Origin: Poriferisodalis sp965116245 | GTDB lineage: Bacteria; Actinomycetota; Acidimicrobiia; Acidimicrobiales; Poriferisodalaceae | Length of the DNA stretch: 64,000 nt | Direction: 5' to 3' | NCBI GenBank assembly: GCA_965116245.1 | Contig: OZ220497.1 | Coordinates: 310,001 to 374,000, forward strand | In this document: in pieces, positions 26,024 to 35,133 of the stretch | Position numbering within the stretch: position 1 is the stretch's first letter | Layout of the letters: every line of letters starts with the position of its first letter | Made by a program: the position numbers and the translations under genes | The notes under the pieces: generated by a model | The model's input: the letters and a program-made list of their open reading frames with translations, nothing else | Told to the model about the DNA's origin: nothing | Database searches by the model: none

Positions 26024-27853
26024 TCAGGCAGGCGTATCCGCGCTCTCAGGCTGGTGCGACGCCGCAGTTGCGTTCCGCTCGGCGTCGCCAAAGACGAAGT
26101 AACGAAGTCCAAAAACCACTGTCGCCACCCCAGCAATGACGCTCAAGACAAGCGCGAGCTGGCTCTGCGTTGACCAACCAATCAGCCAGTAGCCCACAGA
26201 TGTTTCCGCAGCATTGATCGCCTCTTGAGCAATGTCACACAGCGCACTGACGGGCAGGCCGTTGTACTCGCCCACTGGATTGGTAGCACAAAACTCAGCC
26301 GATGTGCCCACAAAATCCTGTGACTTTCCGGCCTCGCGAACCAGCGGTATCACCGGAACGGTCTGGCCATCAACGGTGAAGACGGCTTCGCGCGCCAAGT
26401 GACCAACGTGATGAGCACGCAACGCCGTATTGAGTGCAAAGGTCTTGATATATGCAAAGCTAAGCACGCCGATCACGCCCGCAGTTGTCGCCCGTGATCG
26501 GACAGTATCGGCATTGGTACCGCGGAGCCCGGCTTTGGCAGCGCGAATCTCATTCATTGCTACGAATATCACGATCGGTGCCAATACAACTATGACAAAT
26601 CGCAACATAAACGCCAGTGTGCCAACAATCAAATGATCAAATCTCATCAGCACCCAGCCAACAATCAGTAGCACTGGCCCGATAACAGCAAGCCGCAGTG
26701 CAGTCATCGAACGTGTTGACGACGGCCCTGGATCTAAACCCTCCAGCGGGGTAATTGGCTCACCGCTGGGCGCAAGTGGTACCACGCGAATCACTCTTTT
26801 CTGGATGGCGGTGACCATTGAGGCAATGCCGCCTGGGGCAAAGAAGGTGAACAATATGAGAATTATGCCGAAGATGGCGGCCGATAGCGGTCCGTCTCCG
26901 TCAAGTTCATAAAAGCCCAGCGGGATGACGGGGAGTCGTTTGGTGAGGTCTCGCACCCATACGACGAACAGACCGCCAAATATTGAGCCCTGCAGTGTGC
27001 CCACACCGCCGATAACTAAGCCGATGATCAAATCTATAGCAAGCAGGAAGGTAAAATCTTGCCCAGCTACAAAGCCCTTATCCATGCACCACATCAGGCC
27101 AGCCAGCGAACCCAACGAAGCACTCAATGCAAAGTTGACTGTCTTGTACAGCGGAAGATTCACGCCGTAAACGGCAGCACCTGCTTCGCTATCACGAATC
27201 GCAAGAACGGCCCGCCCAGGTCGGCTGCGAATGATGTTGCGAACCAAGGCAAATACAACAACTGTAATCAGCAGCAAGATCCAGTAGCGGTATGCGCTGG
27301 CTCCGCGAGGTCCGTCCACGCCGGGAAGCCAATCAAAGAAGCCAGAAATACTGGCCTCGACTCTGTCAACCTCCTCTTTTACATCTCGACCATTCGGACC
27401 GCCGGTACGGCGTGCGATGCCCAACTCGTCAATGTTCACTAGCGTCGGGAATACTGCTGCCTGAGCTATGGTGACAAGAGCCAGATAGAGACCCTTAACG
27501 CGAAGTGCTGGCAATCCTACGATAATGCCAACGGCAAAACCCATCAACAGCACTAGCGGGATGACCATCCAATAGTCCCAGAGCTCGTCTTGGACCATGC
27601 TTGCGCTGACAAACGCTCCAATACCCATGAAAGCAGAGTGTCCGAGAGCCAGCATGCCGTTGAAACCGACGACCAGATTGACTGCGAGCACTGCCACCAT
27701 CATGACTAGCGCACGGTTCATCCTGCCGATCTCAAATGGTTGTAGGACAAGCGGCACCAATATGGCCAACGCGAGAGCGTAGCCCCAACTCAGGAACTGC
27801 CATTGGCGATGTTGAGTACTGCCTTTGGAAACAATGAGCAGTGGTGAACTCAT
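26024..27853 (-). CDS. LivM-like ABC permease with long C-terminal membrane extension (first copy)
   Basis: Of 609 residues, the first 360 or so are a standard LivM permease: VGFNGMLALGHSAFMGIGAFVS, GLPALRVKGLYLALVTIAQ, coupling loop RPGRAVLAIRDSEAGAAVYG. From about residue 383 the protein continues with about 225 extra residues. These contain two or three close membrane helices, another near 450-470, a polar loop of about 80 residues (480-560) with two Cys, and a final helix (LVLSVIAGVATVVFGL). LivM proteins normally stop near 320-400 residues. The extension might be an added channel, regulatory or receptor-docking module; no family was recognised. ATG at 27853 follows AGGGGAG. It is the partner of the LivH copy just upstream. 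Confidence 0.85.
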   Translation of the reverse strand: MSSPLLIVSKGSTQHRQWQFLSWGYALALAILVPLVLQPFEIGRMNRALVMMVAVLAVNLVVGFNGMLALGHSAFMGIGAFVSASMVQDELWDYWMVIPLVLLMGFAVGIIVGLPALRVKGLYLALVTIAQAAVFPTLVNIDELGIARRTGGPNGRDVKEEVDRVEASISGFFDWLPGVDGPRGASAYRYWILLLITVVVFALVRNIIRSRPGRAVLAIRDSEAGAAVYGVNLPLYKTVNFALSASLGSLAGLMWCMDKGFVAGQDFTFLLAIDLIIGLVIGGVGTLQGSIFGGLFVVWVRDLTKRLPVIPLGFYELDGDGPLSAAIFGIILILFTFFAPGGIASMVTAIQKRVIRVVPLAPSGEPITPLEGLDPGPSSTRSMTALRLAVIGPVLLIVGWVLMRFDHLIVGTLAFMLRFVIVVLAPIVIFVAMNEIRAAKAGLRGTNADTVRSRATTAGVIGVLSFAYIKTFALNTALRAHHVGHLAREAVFTVDGQTVPVIPLVREAGKSQDFVGTSAEFCATNPVGEYNGLPVSALCDIAQEAINAAETSVGYWLIGWSTQSQLALVLSVIAGVATVVFGLRYFVFGDAERNATAASHQPESADTPA

Positions 27854-27882
27854 AGCGATACAACTCCCCTTGGGTCGTTGAG

Positions 27883-28941
27883 CTAGACGCGCTCGATGCG
27901 GCGGGTGCCGAAGAGGCCAGCAGGACGAAATAGCAATACGATCAATATCAGCAGGAATGCCATCGCTAGCTGCAAGATCGAGAAATAGGCCTGGTCAAGC
28001 ACCACCACGCCGAACCACACCACAAGCACTGACTTAATGAGGCCAACTGCTAAACCGCCGATGATGGCGCCGCCGAGGCTGTCTAGACCCCCCAGAGCAG
28101 CGCCCGCCAAGGCATAAATCAAGATAAACGCCATCATGTTGGGGTTAACACCGCCCAGAGCTGGCGCTACCAGTGCCGCACCCAAGGTGCCAAACACCGA
28201 GGCCAAAGCCCAGCCAAAGCCCAGTGTCCGCCCAGTATTCACACCAACTAAGCGGGCCGATTCGGTATTGGACGAGACTGCACGGAACGCCAGCCCCGCT
28301 TTCGACTTACCTAGAATCAGCACAAGTGCAACGAGGGCCAGGCCCAGCGTCACCCATGTGCCTATTGTGCGGTAATGAAGGCGTGTCCCGATCAACTCCC
28401 AGAATGAGCGCCCTACCATCTCGCAGGTCTCAAAGTTTACGGTCCCGGCCGCCACCTCAACCAAGTCGCCAGCCGCGTTTTCCATGCAGGCAATGGTGCC
28501 CTCGCTTGAGGTCTTGAGTTCGCTACCGTTCGGCACCCAGCTCGGAAATTTTCCAAACGGATCGTTGACACCGCGCACCTGATAGTCCCAGATATCGCCC
28601 GCGATTGCGTTTAGTATCAAGAAGAGGCCGAGTGTGATGAGCACTACGGGCAGGTGATCTTCAGGATCAAACGGTCGAACTAACGCACGTTCAACTGCGG
28701 CTCCAATGACTGCACTAATCGCCATGGCGATGACGATTGACAACCAGAGCCAGAGCCCTCGCTCTACATTAAGCACGTAGACGAAGAACGCACCGATCAT
28801 CGCAAGCTCGCCGGTAGCGAAGTTGATGAGCGTCGTCGCCTTGAATATCAGCACCAAGGCCAGCGCCACCGCACCATATACGGCGCCATCACGGAGCCCG
28901 TTAATGATGAATTCCGGAAGAATCTCCCAGTTCCAGTTCAC
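27883..28941 (-). CDS. Branched-chain-type ABC permease, LivH-like (first copy)
   Basis: A 352-residue membrane protein with LivH signatures: GLRDGAVYGAVALALVLIFKATTLINFATGEL, the coupling segment KAGLAFRAVSSNTESARLVGV, and GAALGGLDSLGGAIIGGLAVG. Compared with its paralogue it has about 35 extra residues in an outer loop around NGSELKTSSEGTIACMENAAG, with two Cys that could form a disulfide. It follows the LivF-like ATPase gene by 32 bp and precedes the extended LivM by 29 bp, so all belong to one transcript. Confidence 0.88.
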   Translation of the reverse strand: MNWNWEILPEFIINGLRDGAVYGAVALALVLIFKATTLINFATGELAMIGAFFVYVLNVERGLWLWLSIVIAMAISAVIGAAVERALVRPFDPEDHLPVVLITLGLFLILNAIAGDIWDYQVRGVNDPFGKFPSWVPNGSELKTSSEGTIACMENAAGDLVEVAAGTVNFETCEMVGRSFWELIGTRLHYRTIGTWVTLGLALVALVLILGKSKAGLAFRAVSSNTESARLVGVNTGRTLGFGWALASVFGTLGAALVAPALGGVNPNMMAFILIYALAGAALGGLDSLGGAIIGGLAVGLIKSVLVVWFGVVVLDQAYFSILQLAMAFLLILIVLLFRPAGLFGTRRIERV

Positions 28942-28973
28942 AGTCTGCTCCCGTACTCACGCATACTTATGGA

Positions 28974-29687
28974 TCAGGCGCCCAAGTAGGCTTCCTGCAC
29001 GGCAGGATCGTTCTTTAGGGCTTCGGCTGCTCCTTGCAGAGCGATCTCACCGCTCTCAATTACGTAGCCGTAGTCGGCCATGTCTAGTGCCAGATTGGCG
29101 TTCTGCTCTACCAGCAGCATCGTCAGCCCAGTCTCTTTGTTGAGTTCGGCAAACCGCCCGAACAAGTCCTCAATGATCAGGGGGGCGAGACCCAGTGACG
29201 GCTCATCAAGTAGTAGCAGGCGTGGTCGGGACATCAGCGCCCTGGCTACTGCCAACATCTGTTGCTCACCACCGGAGAGCGAGCCTGCGAGCTGATCGCG
29301 GCGCTCCTGGAGTCGGGGGAAGATCTCGAACCAACGGTCTATGTCGGCGTTGACCTCTTTGTCTCTGCGGGTGTAGGCGCCAACCTTTAGATTGTCCATC
29401 ACCGACAATTCAGGGAAGGTGCCGCGCCCCTGCGGCACGTGAGCCACACCACGCCGCACAATGTCGGCGGTCTTTGCTCGAGAAATATCGTCGCCTTGCA
29501 TCAAGATGGTACCCGAAGTGGTACACATGTTGCACAGCGCTCTCAGCGTCGTGGTTTTGCCAGCACCGTTGGCGCCAAGGATCACTACCACGTTGCCGTC
29601 GGGCACTTCAAAGTCAAGGCCGCGCAACACCTCAACGGCGCCATAGCGCGCGTGAAGGTCCTTGACCTCCAACATCAAGTTCGTCAT
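28974..29687 (-). CDS. livF: Branched-chain-type ABC ATPase, LivF-like
   Basis: A 237-residue ABC ATPase. Walker A is GANGAGKTTT, the signature is LSGGEQQML, Walker B is RLLLLDEPSLGLAPL, and the H-loop position reads LLVEQN, as is usual for LivF. Its 4-nt ATGA overlap with the LivG-like gene couples their translation, fitting a LivFG heterodimer that energises the permeases encoded downstream. It is the only LivF in the operon although there are two permease pairs. Confidence 0.92.
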   Translation of the reverse strand: MTNLMLEVKDLHARYGAVEVLRGLDFEVPDGNVVVILGANGAGKTTTLRALCNMCTTSGTILMQGDDISRAKTADIVRRGVAHVPQGRGTFPELSVMDNLKVGAYTRRDKEVNADIDRWFEIFPRLQERRDQLAGSLSGGEQQMLAVARALMSRPRLLLLDEPSLGLAPLIIEDLFGRFAELNKETGLTMLLVEQNANLALDMADYGYVIESGEIALQGAAEALKNDPAVQEAYLGA

Positions 29688-30445
29688 GAAGAACTCCCCA
29701 GGTACGCCTCGATGACCTCCGGGTCGTTACGCACGACATCGGGGTGACCATCGGCGATCTTGCGGCCAAAGTTGAGCACCACTAGGTGCTCGCTGATGTT
29801 GAGCACCATACGCATGTGATGCTCAACCAACAGGACCGACAAGTTGTGCCGGTCGCGGAGGTCCTTGACATCTTGAGCAAGCGAATCAACTTCTTGGTGC
29901 GTTAGGCCCGAAGCTGGCTCGTCCAGCATGATGAGACGGGGGTTAGAAATCAGGGCGCGGGCCAGCTCAATGCGCTTGAGCGTGCCGAACGGCAAGCCCG
30001 CAGCCGGGTTGTACGCGTACTCCTCCAGACCGAGTTCCTCCAGCGCTTCCCAAGCACGGCGGCGCAGGTCCTTCTCCTCGCGACGCGTACCCAGACGGAA
30101 GGCAGCCGTAAAGAAATTGGCCTTCGTGTTGGTGTGGTCTCCCACCATGACGTTCTCAAGCACCGTCATGCCGCGCCACAAAGCCAAGTTCTGGAAAGTG
30201 CGGTAGACGCCGATGCGACTGATCCGGTGCGCGGGCATTGACAGTAGATCATGCCCATCAAAGGTCACCGAGCCGGTCGTCGGGTCGTAGATACGGCTCA
30301 CCACGTTGAACAGGGTGGTCTTGCCCGCACCGTTCGGCCCGATGAGTCCGAGAATCTGCCCTTCCTCCAGCGAGAACGACAAATCGTCAAGGGCTCGGAT
30401 ACCGCCGAACTGCACGGAGATGTCTGAGACTTCAAGCAACGCCAC
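29684..30445 (-). CDS. livG: Branched-chain-type ABC ATPase, LivG-like
   Basis: A 253-residue ABC ATPase with Walker A GPNGAGKTTLFN, the LivG-typical insert GVYRTFQNLALWRGMTVLENVMVG, Walker B LIMLDEPASGLTHQEVD and H-loop LLVEHHM. The degenerate signature (LPFGTLKRIELARAL) is characteristic of LivG. The GTG at 30445 is chosen over an earlier in-frame start because GGAGGGGG lies 8 nt before it and the family begins there. First gene of the transporter operon; its promoter should lie between here and the tRNA-Gln gene. Confidence 0.9.
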   Translation of the reverse strand: MALLEVSDISVQFGGIRALDDLSFSLEEGQILGLIGPNGAGKTTLFNVVSRIYDPTTGSVTFDGHDLLSMPAHRISRIGVYRTFQNLALWRGMTVLENVMVGDHTNTKANFFTAAFRLGTRREEKDLRRRAWEALEELGLEEYAYNPAAGLPFGTLKRIELARALISNPRLIMLDEPASGLTHQEVDSLAQDVKDLRDRHNLSVLLVEHHMRMVLNISEHLVVLNFGRKIADGHPDVVRNDPEVIEAYLGSSS

Positions 30446-30616
30446 GCGCTGAACCCCCTCCGGTCTTCGCCGATCAGCCAACCGGCCGCAGGCAAGTTAT
30501 CAGGTCAGTCCCGCAGTGTGCGGAACCAAGTGGAACCAACTAGCCGTTCCAGCCAGCGGGTGACTATAGGTCAAAACTCTGTGGCGTGCGCGCAACGGGC
30601 CGCAGGGCCAAGCGTC

Positions 30617-30691
30617 TGGTTCGGGGAGGAGGACTCGAACCCCCAATGACTGGACCAGAACCAGTTGTGTTGCCAATTACACCATCCCCGA
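30617..30691 (-). tRNA. tRNA-Gln, anticodon CTG
   Basis: Minus-strand cloverleaf with acceptor TCGGGGA/TCCCCGA, discriminator A and an encoded CCA. The anticodon stem ACTGG/CCAGT encloses loop TTCTGGT, anticodon CTG (reads CAG). The T arm contains GGTTCGAGTCC. It starts 35 bp after the gltX stop on the same strand. Confidence 0.93.
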
Positions 30692-30726
30692 GAGTCCCGC
30701 CAGGCTAGCGCTGCGTCGTAATGGGC

Positions 30727-32091
30727 CTATTGGACGGGCTGGACGATGCCAGGATTCGTGGGCGTTTTCGCTAATTCGGCCAGCGCAGCTTCAAGGCGCG
30801 CCAACGCGACCTCACGACCGAGCAGCACTAACGAGTCAAACAGCGGTGGTCCTACCGCGCGGCCCATGATGGCGACGCGAATCGGTGCCTGCGCGTTGCG
30901 CAGCTTGAGGCCGAGCCGCTCAGCGATTGCGCTCAGTTCGGAGTGCAGCGTTTCGCTGTTCCACTTCTTCTCGGCAAACGCTTCGCGCGCGCGGGCCAGA
31001 ATCTCGCCCGCGGGTGGCGTCATCGCGGCGGCCCAGTCTTTGGCCACGATCTCGGGTTCGGTGAAGAGAAAAGCAATCCGGTCGGGCGCATCATTTAGCA
31101 GTCGTGTGCGCTCACGGATAAGCGGCGCGGCCTTGCTTAGCGTTGTCGCGTCGAGGTCGGCTCCCCACGACTGTTTGCGCACCCATGGTTGGATCGCCGC
31201 CGCAAAGCCTGCGTCGTCCAACGCCCGCAGATGCTCGCCGTTTATCGCGGTGAGCTTGTCCATATCAAACATGGCGGGTGCGGCGTTTACGTCAGCCAAA
31301 TCGAACAGTTCAACGATCTCGCTCAACGGCCGCACCTCGGTGCCGTCCGGCGGCCCCCATCCCAGCAACGCCAAGTAGTTGACCATCGCCGTCGGCAACA
31401 CGCCTTGATCGCGGTAGCTGGTGAGCGAGACATCGTCTCGCCGTTTGGAGAGCTTCTTACGCTGCTTGTTAACGATGAGGGGCAGATGAGCGAACGTAGG
31501 AACATCGCGGGAGCCCAAGGCGGCTCGCAATAACAACACCTTCGGTGTCGTGTTCAGCAGGTCCTCGCCTCGCACCACGTGCGTAATGCCCAGATCAAAA
31601 TCGTCCACCGCGTTAGCCACAAAAAACGTCGCGCTTCCGTCGCTGCGCCGGACAACAAAGTCGTCAATCGACGCGTTAGGGAACTCAACGCGGCCGCGCA
31701 CGATGTCGTCAAACGCTGTCACACCTTCATCGGGCACAGAAAAACGCACAGCCCCGTCGTCCAAGTAGGCGCACCCCTCATCAAGCCAGCGGTCAACTGC
31801 TGCGTCATATAGAGCGGCACGTTCGCTCTGGAACACCGGCTCGCCATCAAAGTCAAGCCCAAGCCAGTCCAGCATGTCCAAGATTTCGGCGATGTGAGCA
31901 GCAGTGGCCAGCTCCGCATTCGTGTCTTCAATACGCAACAGCATTACGCCGCCACAGTGACGGGCGTAGAGCCAGTTGAACAAAGCCGTACGAGCCGTGC
32001 CTAGATGCGGCAACCCAGTGGGGGCGGGAGCGAACCGCAGCCGAGGCGTCGCAGTCTCCGGCGAGGTAGCCAGCGCCGGTCGCGCGCTCAC
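30727..32091 (-). CDS. gltX: Glutamate--tRNA ligase
   Basis: A 454-residue class I aminoacyl-tRNA synthetase. The HIGH motif appears as PHLGTARTALFNW (residues 28-40) and the KMSKS loop as KKLSKRRDD near residue 214. Between them lie RIEDTNAE, the ATP/glutamate site, and GITHVVRGEDLLNTTP. The C-terminal half is the helical anticodon-binding domain. In bacteria without glutaminyl-tRNA synthetase, GltX also charges tRNA-Gln with glutamate for GatCAB to amidate, and a tRNA-Gln lies right behind this gene. Slightly shorter than the common 470-490 residues. Confidence 0.93.
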   Translation of the reverse strand: MSARPALATSPETATPRLRFAPAPTGLPHLGTARTALFNWLYARHCGGVMLLRIEDTNAELATAAHIAEILDMLDWLGLDFDGEPVFQSERAALYDAAVDRWLDEGCAYLDDGAVRFSVPDEGVTAFDDIVRGRVEFPNASIDDFVVRRSDGSATFFVANAVDDFDLGITHVVRGEDLLNTTPKVLLLRAALGSRDVPTFAHLPLIVNKQRKKLSKRRDDVSLTSYRDQGVLPTAMVNYLALLGWGPPDGTEVRPLSEIVELFDLADVNAAPAMFDMDKLTAINGEHLRALDDAGFAAAIQPWVRKQSWGADLDATTLSKAAPLIRERTRLLNDAPDRIAFLFTEPEIVAKDWAAAMTPPAGEILARAREAFAEKKWNSETLHSELSAIAERLGLKLRNAQAPIRVAIMGRAVGPPLFDSLVLLGREVALARLEAALAELAKTPTNPGIVQPVQ

Positions 32092-32167
32092 ACGATGCCG
32101 GACATGACTAGTGACTGCGCGAACCGAAGTTGCCGAGATTGATGACGACAGTCGCGCTGGACGTCGC

Positions 32168-32854
32168 TCAACACTGGCCGGTGCTACAAAACGGGTCGCT
32201 CATCTCCACCCAGCGGCCTGCGGGCCGACCGGCCATTGCGAGCAATCGTTGCAGCGGCGGTGTGGACAGTTCAACGCGCAGCGCTTCCAGTCGGGGCCAT
32301 ACCTCTACCGCCGGTGCTGCGATAAGGATGCGGTCAACTAGCAGCTCATCAAGACCGGCGCCCGCGCCAATGGCCTGCTGCAGGTCATATCCCAGAACCG
32401 TGAGCTCAACGACTCTCGTCCACAGCAAATCGCGCATAGCAGGACTGAAGCCAGCACCTGCATCGAGACCAGCAGCCACAGCGAGCACCGTGCGGATGCT
32501 CTCGATGACAGTCTGAGTTGGTTCGGCGCGGCTGTCGGCGCTTGTCCCAAGCAGCGATGCGGGTGATCGACCGCGTGACAAGCGAGAGGCCGATCCGGCT
32601 GCTGTCGTCGACATCGGTAAGCGAACCGGCTCAGGCGCTGGCTGCCCGCTCATGCTGGCCGCGGCTGCCAGATTGCCGTCTGCGGCCCTGCCAAGCAAAT
32701 CAGCTACGGAGTATTCGCTCAACGGCGGAGCTAGTCGTACGCCCATGTGCTCCCAGGCAGGCAATCTCATCCTGGCAGCAAAATCGGTACACGCCCGCCG
32801 GTGCAAACGCAGAAGCTCCCGGTCGGATTGGCTCGCGACGTTGTGGTTATTCAT
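32168..32854 (-). CDS. Mycothiol-dependent maleylpyruvate isomerase-like (DinB-fold) protein
   Basis: A 228-residue protein with the helical-bundle features of the MDMPI N-terminal family. SEYSVADLLGRAADGNL resembles the W..Y.VADL.GH helix, and TRVVELTVLGYDLQQAIG matches the family's RxxELxVHxxDL helix. Two of the histidines that bind metal in active members appear replaced (LGR for LGH, VLGYD for VHGYD). It may therefore not be a zinc enzyme, or be a regulatory relative. The central Ser/Ala-rich part is poorly conserved-looking. It overlaps the preceding gene by 8 nt and is probably co-transcribed with it. Confidence 0.55.
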   Translation of the reverse strand: MNNHNVASQSDRELLRLHRRACTDFAARMRLPAWEHMGVRLAPPLSEYSVADLLGRAADGNLAAAASMSGQPAPEPVRLPMSTTAAGSASRLSRGRSPASLLGTSADSRAEPTQTVIESIRTVLAVAAGLDAGAGFSPAMRDLLWTRVVELTVLGYDLQQAIGAGAGLDELLVDRILIAAPAVEVWPRLEALRVELSTPPLQRLLAMAGRPAGRWVEMSDPFCSTGQC

Positions 32855-33407
32855 CTGGGTCTCGTGTCACTGTCATTGGATCGGATTCGTAGCGCCGCCG
32901 AATGGCTGAGGGCGATAACGCCAACACCTCGGTTGGGACGCAGGCCACCAACTCGCGCACGTGGCTGTATTCGTGTGCATCTGCAGCACCTTCAAACAGC
33001 CGAACGCGGCGCGCGACCAGCTCCGCTGGTGGATGCTTGTCGATGAACCCGAAGACCAGGTACGCGGCTTCAAGATCCCAAACCACCGGCGCTCGCCCAA
33101 AGTGAGATGCACGCTTCAGTGCGATAGCCACACAACCAGCATCGACATCGCGACGATCCTCATGCTCAACCAGATGCACCCGATCGTCAAATAGGGCTAC
33201 CAGTCCGTATGCGTAGCCTTGGTCTGGGCCTTGGTGCCCCCGAAACGCGCCTGTGGGTTGGCCGCCTGTCAATTCGCCGGGACGGTTTGCGGCCCAGCGC
33301 CGCGGCGCGACTTCAGGCGACGAGTATGAGCGGACCGCGCCGAGCGGTTCGATTCGAACATGACGCGGCGCTGCCATCACCGTCCAGTCTATGAAACGGA
33401 CCGCCAT
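32847..33407 (-). CDS. Conserved actinobacterial-type hypothetical protein
   Basis: A 186-residue soluble protein beginning at the ATG at 33407 (MAVRFIDWT). It contains GAFRGHQGPDQGYAYGLVALFDDRV, then VAIALKRASHFGRAPVVWDLEAAYLVFGF and an Arg/Glu-rich end. The HQGPDQGYA stretch recurs in unnamed actinobacterial proteins as far as I recall, but no domain of known function is recognised. It overlaps the MDMPI-like gene by 8 nt and follows cimA by 16 bp on the same strand, so it may belong to the cimA transcript. Confidence 0.6.
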   Translation of the reverse strand: MAVRFIDWTVMAAPRHVRIEPLGAVRSYSSPEVAPRRWAANRPGELTGGQPTGAFRGHQGPDQGYAYGLVALFDDRVHLVEHEDRRDVDAGCVAIALKRASHFGRAPVVWDLEAAYLVFGFIDKHPPAELVARRVRLFEGAADAHEYSHVRELVACVPTEVLALSPSAIRRRYESDPMTVTRDPDE

Positions 33408-33423
33408 GAGACTGCCATGAGAC

Positions 33424-35133
33424 TTAGGTTCGGTGACGCGCGAGCGCGTAGATAACCGAGTCTCGTAACGCCAGCCACGAAGACTCAATTATGTTCTCCG
33501 AAACACCGATGGTCGTCCAGGTTGCCTCCCCATCGGTGGAATCGATCAGCACTCTAGTGACTGCTTCGGTGCCTCGATCAGCGTCCAGTACTCGGACCTT
33601 GTAGTCGGTGAGGCGAACCGCTTCCAGCTCCGGGTAGAAGTCTCGCACTGCCTGCCGGAAAGCGTTGTCAAGCGCATTCACCGGCCCGTCGCCCTCACCT
33701 ACCGTCACCCGACGCTCACCTCCAACGACGATGCGCAGCGTCGCTTCGGTGTCGAAGTCAGCGTTGCGGCCACGCTCGACCAGCACCTTGAACGACTCGA
33801 CCGCAAAGAAGTCGAACTGCTGGCCCGCCGCTCGACGTAACAGCAACTCCAGCGAAGCATCGGCTACCTCAAAGTGGTAACCAGCGTGCTCCAGCCGTTT
33901 CAGCTCATCCACAACTTCAGATATGGCTGTGCGGTCAATCTCAATGCCCAACTCGGCGGCCTTCAACTCAACCGAAGCCCGCCCGGAGAGATCCCCCAGC
34001 AAGAATCGCGTGCTGTTACCAACCGCCGCCGGGTCAACGTGCTCGTAGCTATCAGGTCGACGCGCGATAGCGCTGGTGTGCAAACCGGCCTTGTGAGCAA
34101 ATGCCGAGGCGCCCACATACGGCTGCTGATTTTGGGGCGGCATGTTCATCAGCTCGGCCACGTGGTGTGCCACGGAGGTGAAGCGCGAAAGACACTCTCG
34201 TGGAACCGTCTCTATACCCATCTTCAGCGTCAGATTCGGAACCAACACAGTGTTGTCGCAGTTACCCGTGCGTTCGCCGTAACCGTTCACCGTTCCCTGC
34301 ACATGGGTCGCTCCCGCAATCACGCCCGCAACCGCGTTAGCAACTGCGCAGCCGGTGTCGTTCTGAGTGTGCATACCGACCTGGATGCCATCAAAGTGGC
34401 CAACCACGGCTCGCACGATGGTCTCCACCTCATGGGGCAATGAACCACCATTGGTGTCACAGAGCACAAGACAATCGGCGCCATTCACAGCAGCGGCCTC
34501 AAGCACGGACAGTGCGAACTCTGGATTGCGTTTGTAGCCGTCAAAGAAATGTTCGGCATCAAAGAAAACTCGCAGCCCCTCATCCTTGAGGAACTGGACC
34601 GAATCGCCGACCATGGCAACGCCTTCGCGAAGCGGCTGACGCAGCGCTTCTGTGACGTGATAGTCCCACGACTTGCCGACGATGCATACGGTGGAGGTTC
34701 CCGCTGCTACCAGTGCCGCAAGCGTCTGGTCGTCGTCAACTCGCCCGCGAGGTCGACGTGTCGAGCCGAAGGCCACCAAGGTGGCGTGCTCTAGTTGCAG
34801 TTCGTTGGCCGCCCGCGAGAAGAACGCTTCGTCTTTGGGGTTTGAGCCGGGCCAACCACCTTCGATCCAATCGATGCCCAGCGCGTCCAACTGGCGTGCC
34901 ACCTTGAGCTTGTCATCAGTCGAGACCGATATGCCCTCAAACTGCACGCCATCGCGCAGCGTGGTGTCGAAGATCTCAACGCGCTCGGGCCATGCCGGAT
35001 CACGTTCGCCCTCGCGCACGAGCAGTCCAGCAGAGCCGGTCTCAGCGTCAGTTCCGTCAGCGCCATCGGAACTGATCAATGATCTAGATGAGCTAGATGT
35101 GGCTGAGTGCGTGGCCATATCAGCTATGCCCAT
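33424..35133 (-). CDS. cimA: (R)-citramalate synthase
   Basis: A 569-residue enzyme of the LeuA/CimA group. It begins FDTTLRDGVQFEG, the metal- and substrate-binding TLRDG loop. GMHTQNDTGCAVANAVAG carries the HxHND-type segment, and VQGTVNGYGERTGNCD the GNGxGERxGN motif. ASAFAHKAGLHTSA gives the catalytic HxxGxH-like segment. A LeuA dimerisation/regulatory domain fills the last 140 residues. The two-domain layout and IEGGWPGSNPKDEAFF favour citramalate synthase, which joins pyruvate and acetyl-CoA, over isopropylmalate or homocitrate synthase. It follows leuB with an overlap of about 14 bp. An alternative ATG lies at 35118. Product would be processed by LeuCD and LeuB, all encoded next to it. 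Confidence 0.88.
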   Translation of the reverse strand: MGIADMATHSATSSSSRSLISSDGADGTDAETGSAGLLVREGERDPAWPERVEIFDTTLRDGVQFEGISVSTDDKLKVARQLDALGIDWIEGGWPGSNPKDEAFFSRAANELQLEHATLVAFGSTRRPRGRVDDDQTLAALVAAGTSTVCIVGKSWDYHVTEALRQPLREGVAMVGDSVQFLKDEGLRVFFDAEHFFDGYKRNPEFALSVLEAAAVNGADCLVLCDTNGGSLPHEVETIVRAVVGHFDGIQVGMHTQNDTGCAVANAVAGVIAGATHVQGTVNGYGERTGNCDNTVLVPNLTLKMGIETVPRECLSRFTSVAHHVAELMNMPPQNQQPYVGASAFAHKAGLHTSAIARRPDSYEHVDPAAVGNSTRFLLGDLSGRASVELKAAELGIEIDRTAISEVVDELKRLEHAGYHFEVADASLELLLRRAAGQQFDFFAVESFKVLVERGRNADFDTEATLRIVVGGERRVTVGEGDGPVNALDNAFRQAVRDFYPELEAVRLTDYKVRVLDADRGTEAVTRVLIDSTDGEATWTTIGVSENIIESSWLALRDSVIYALARHRT

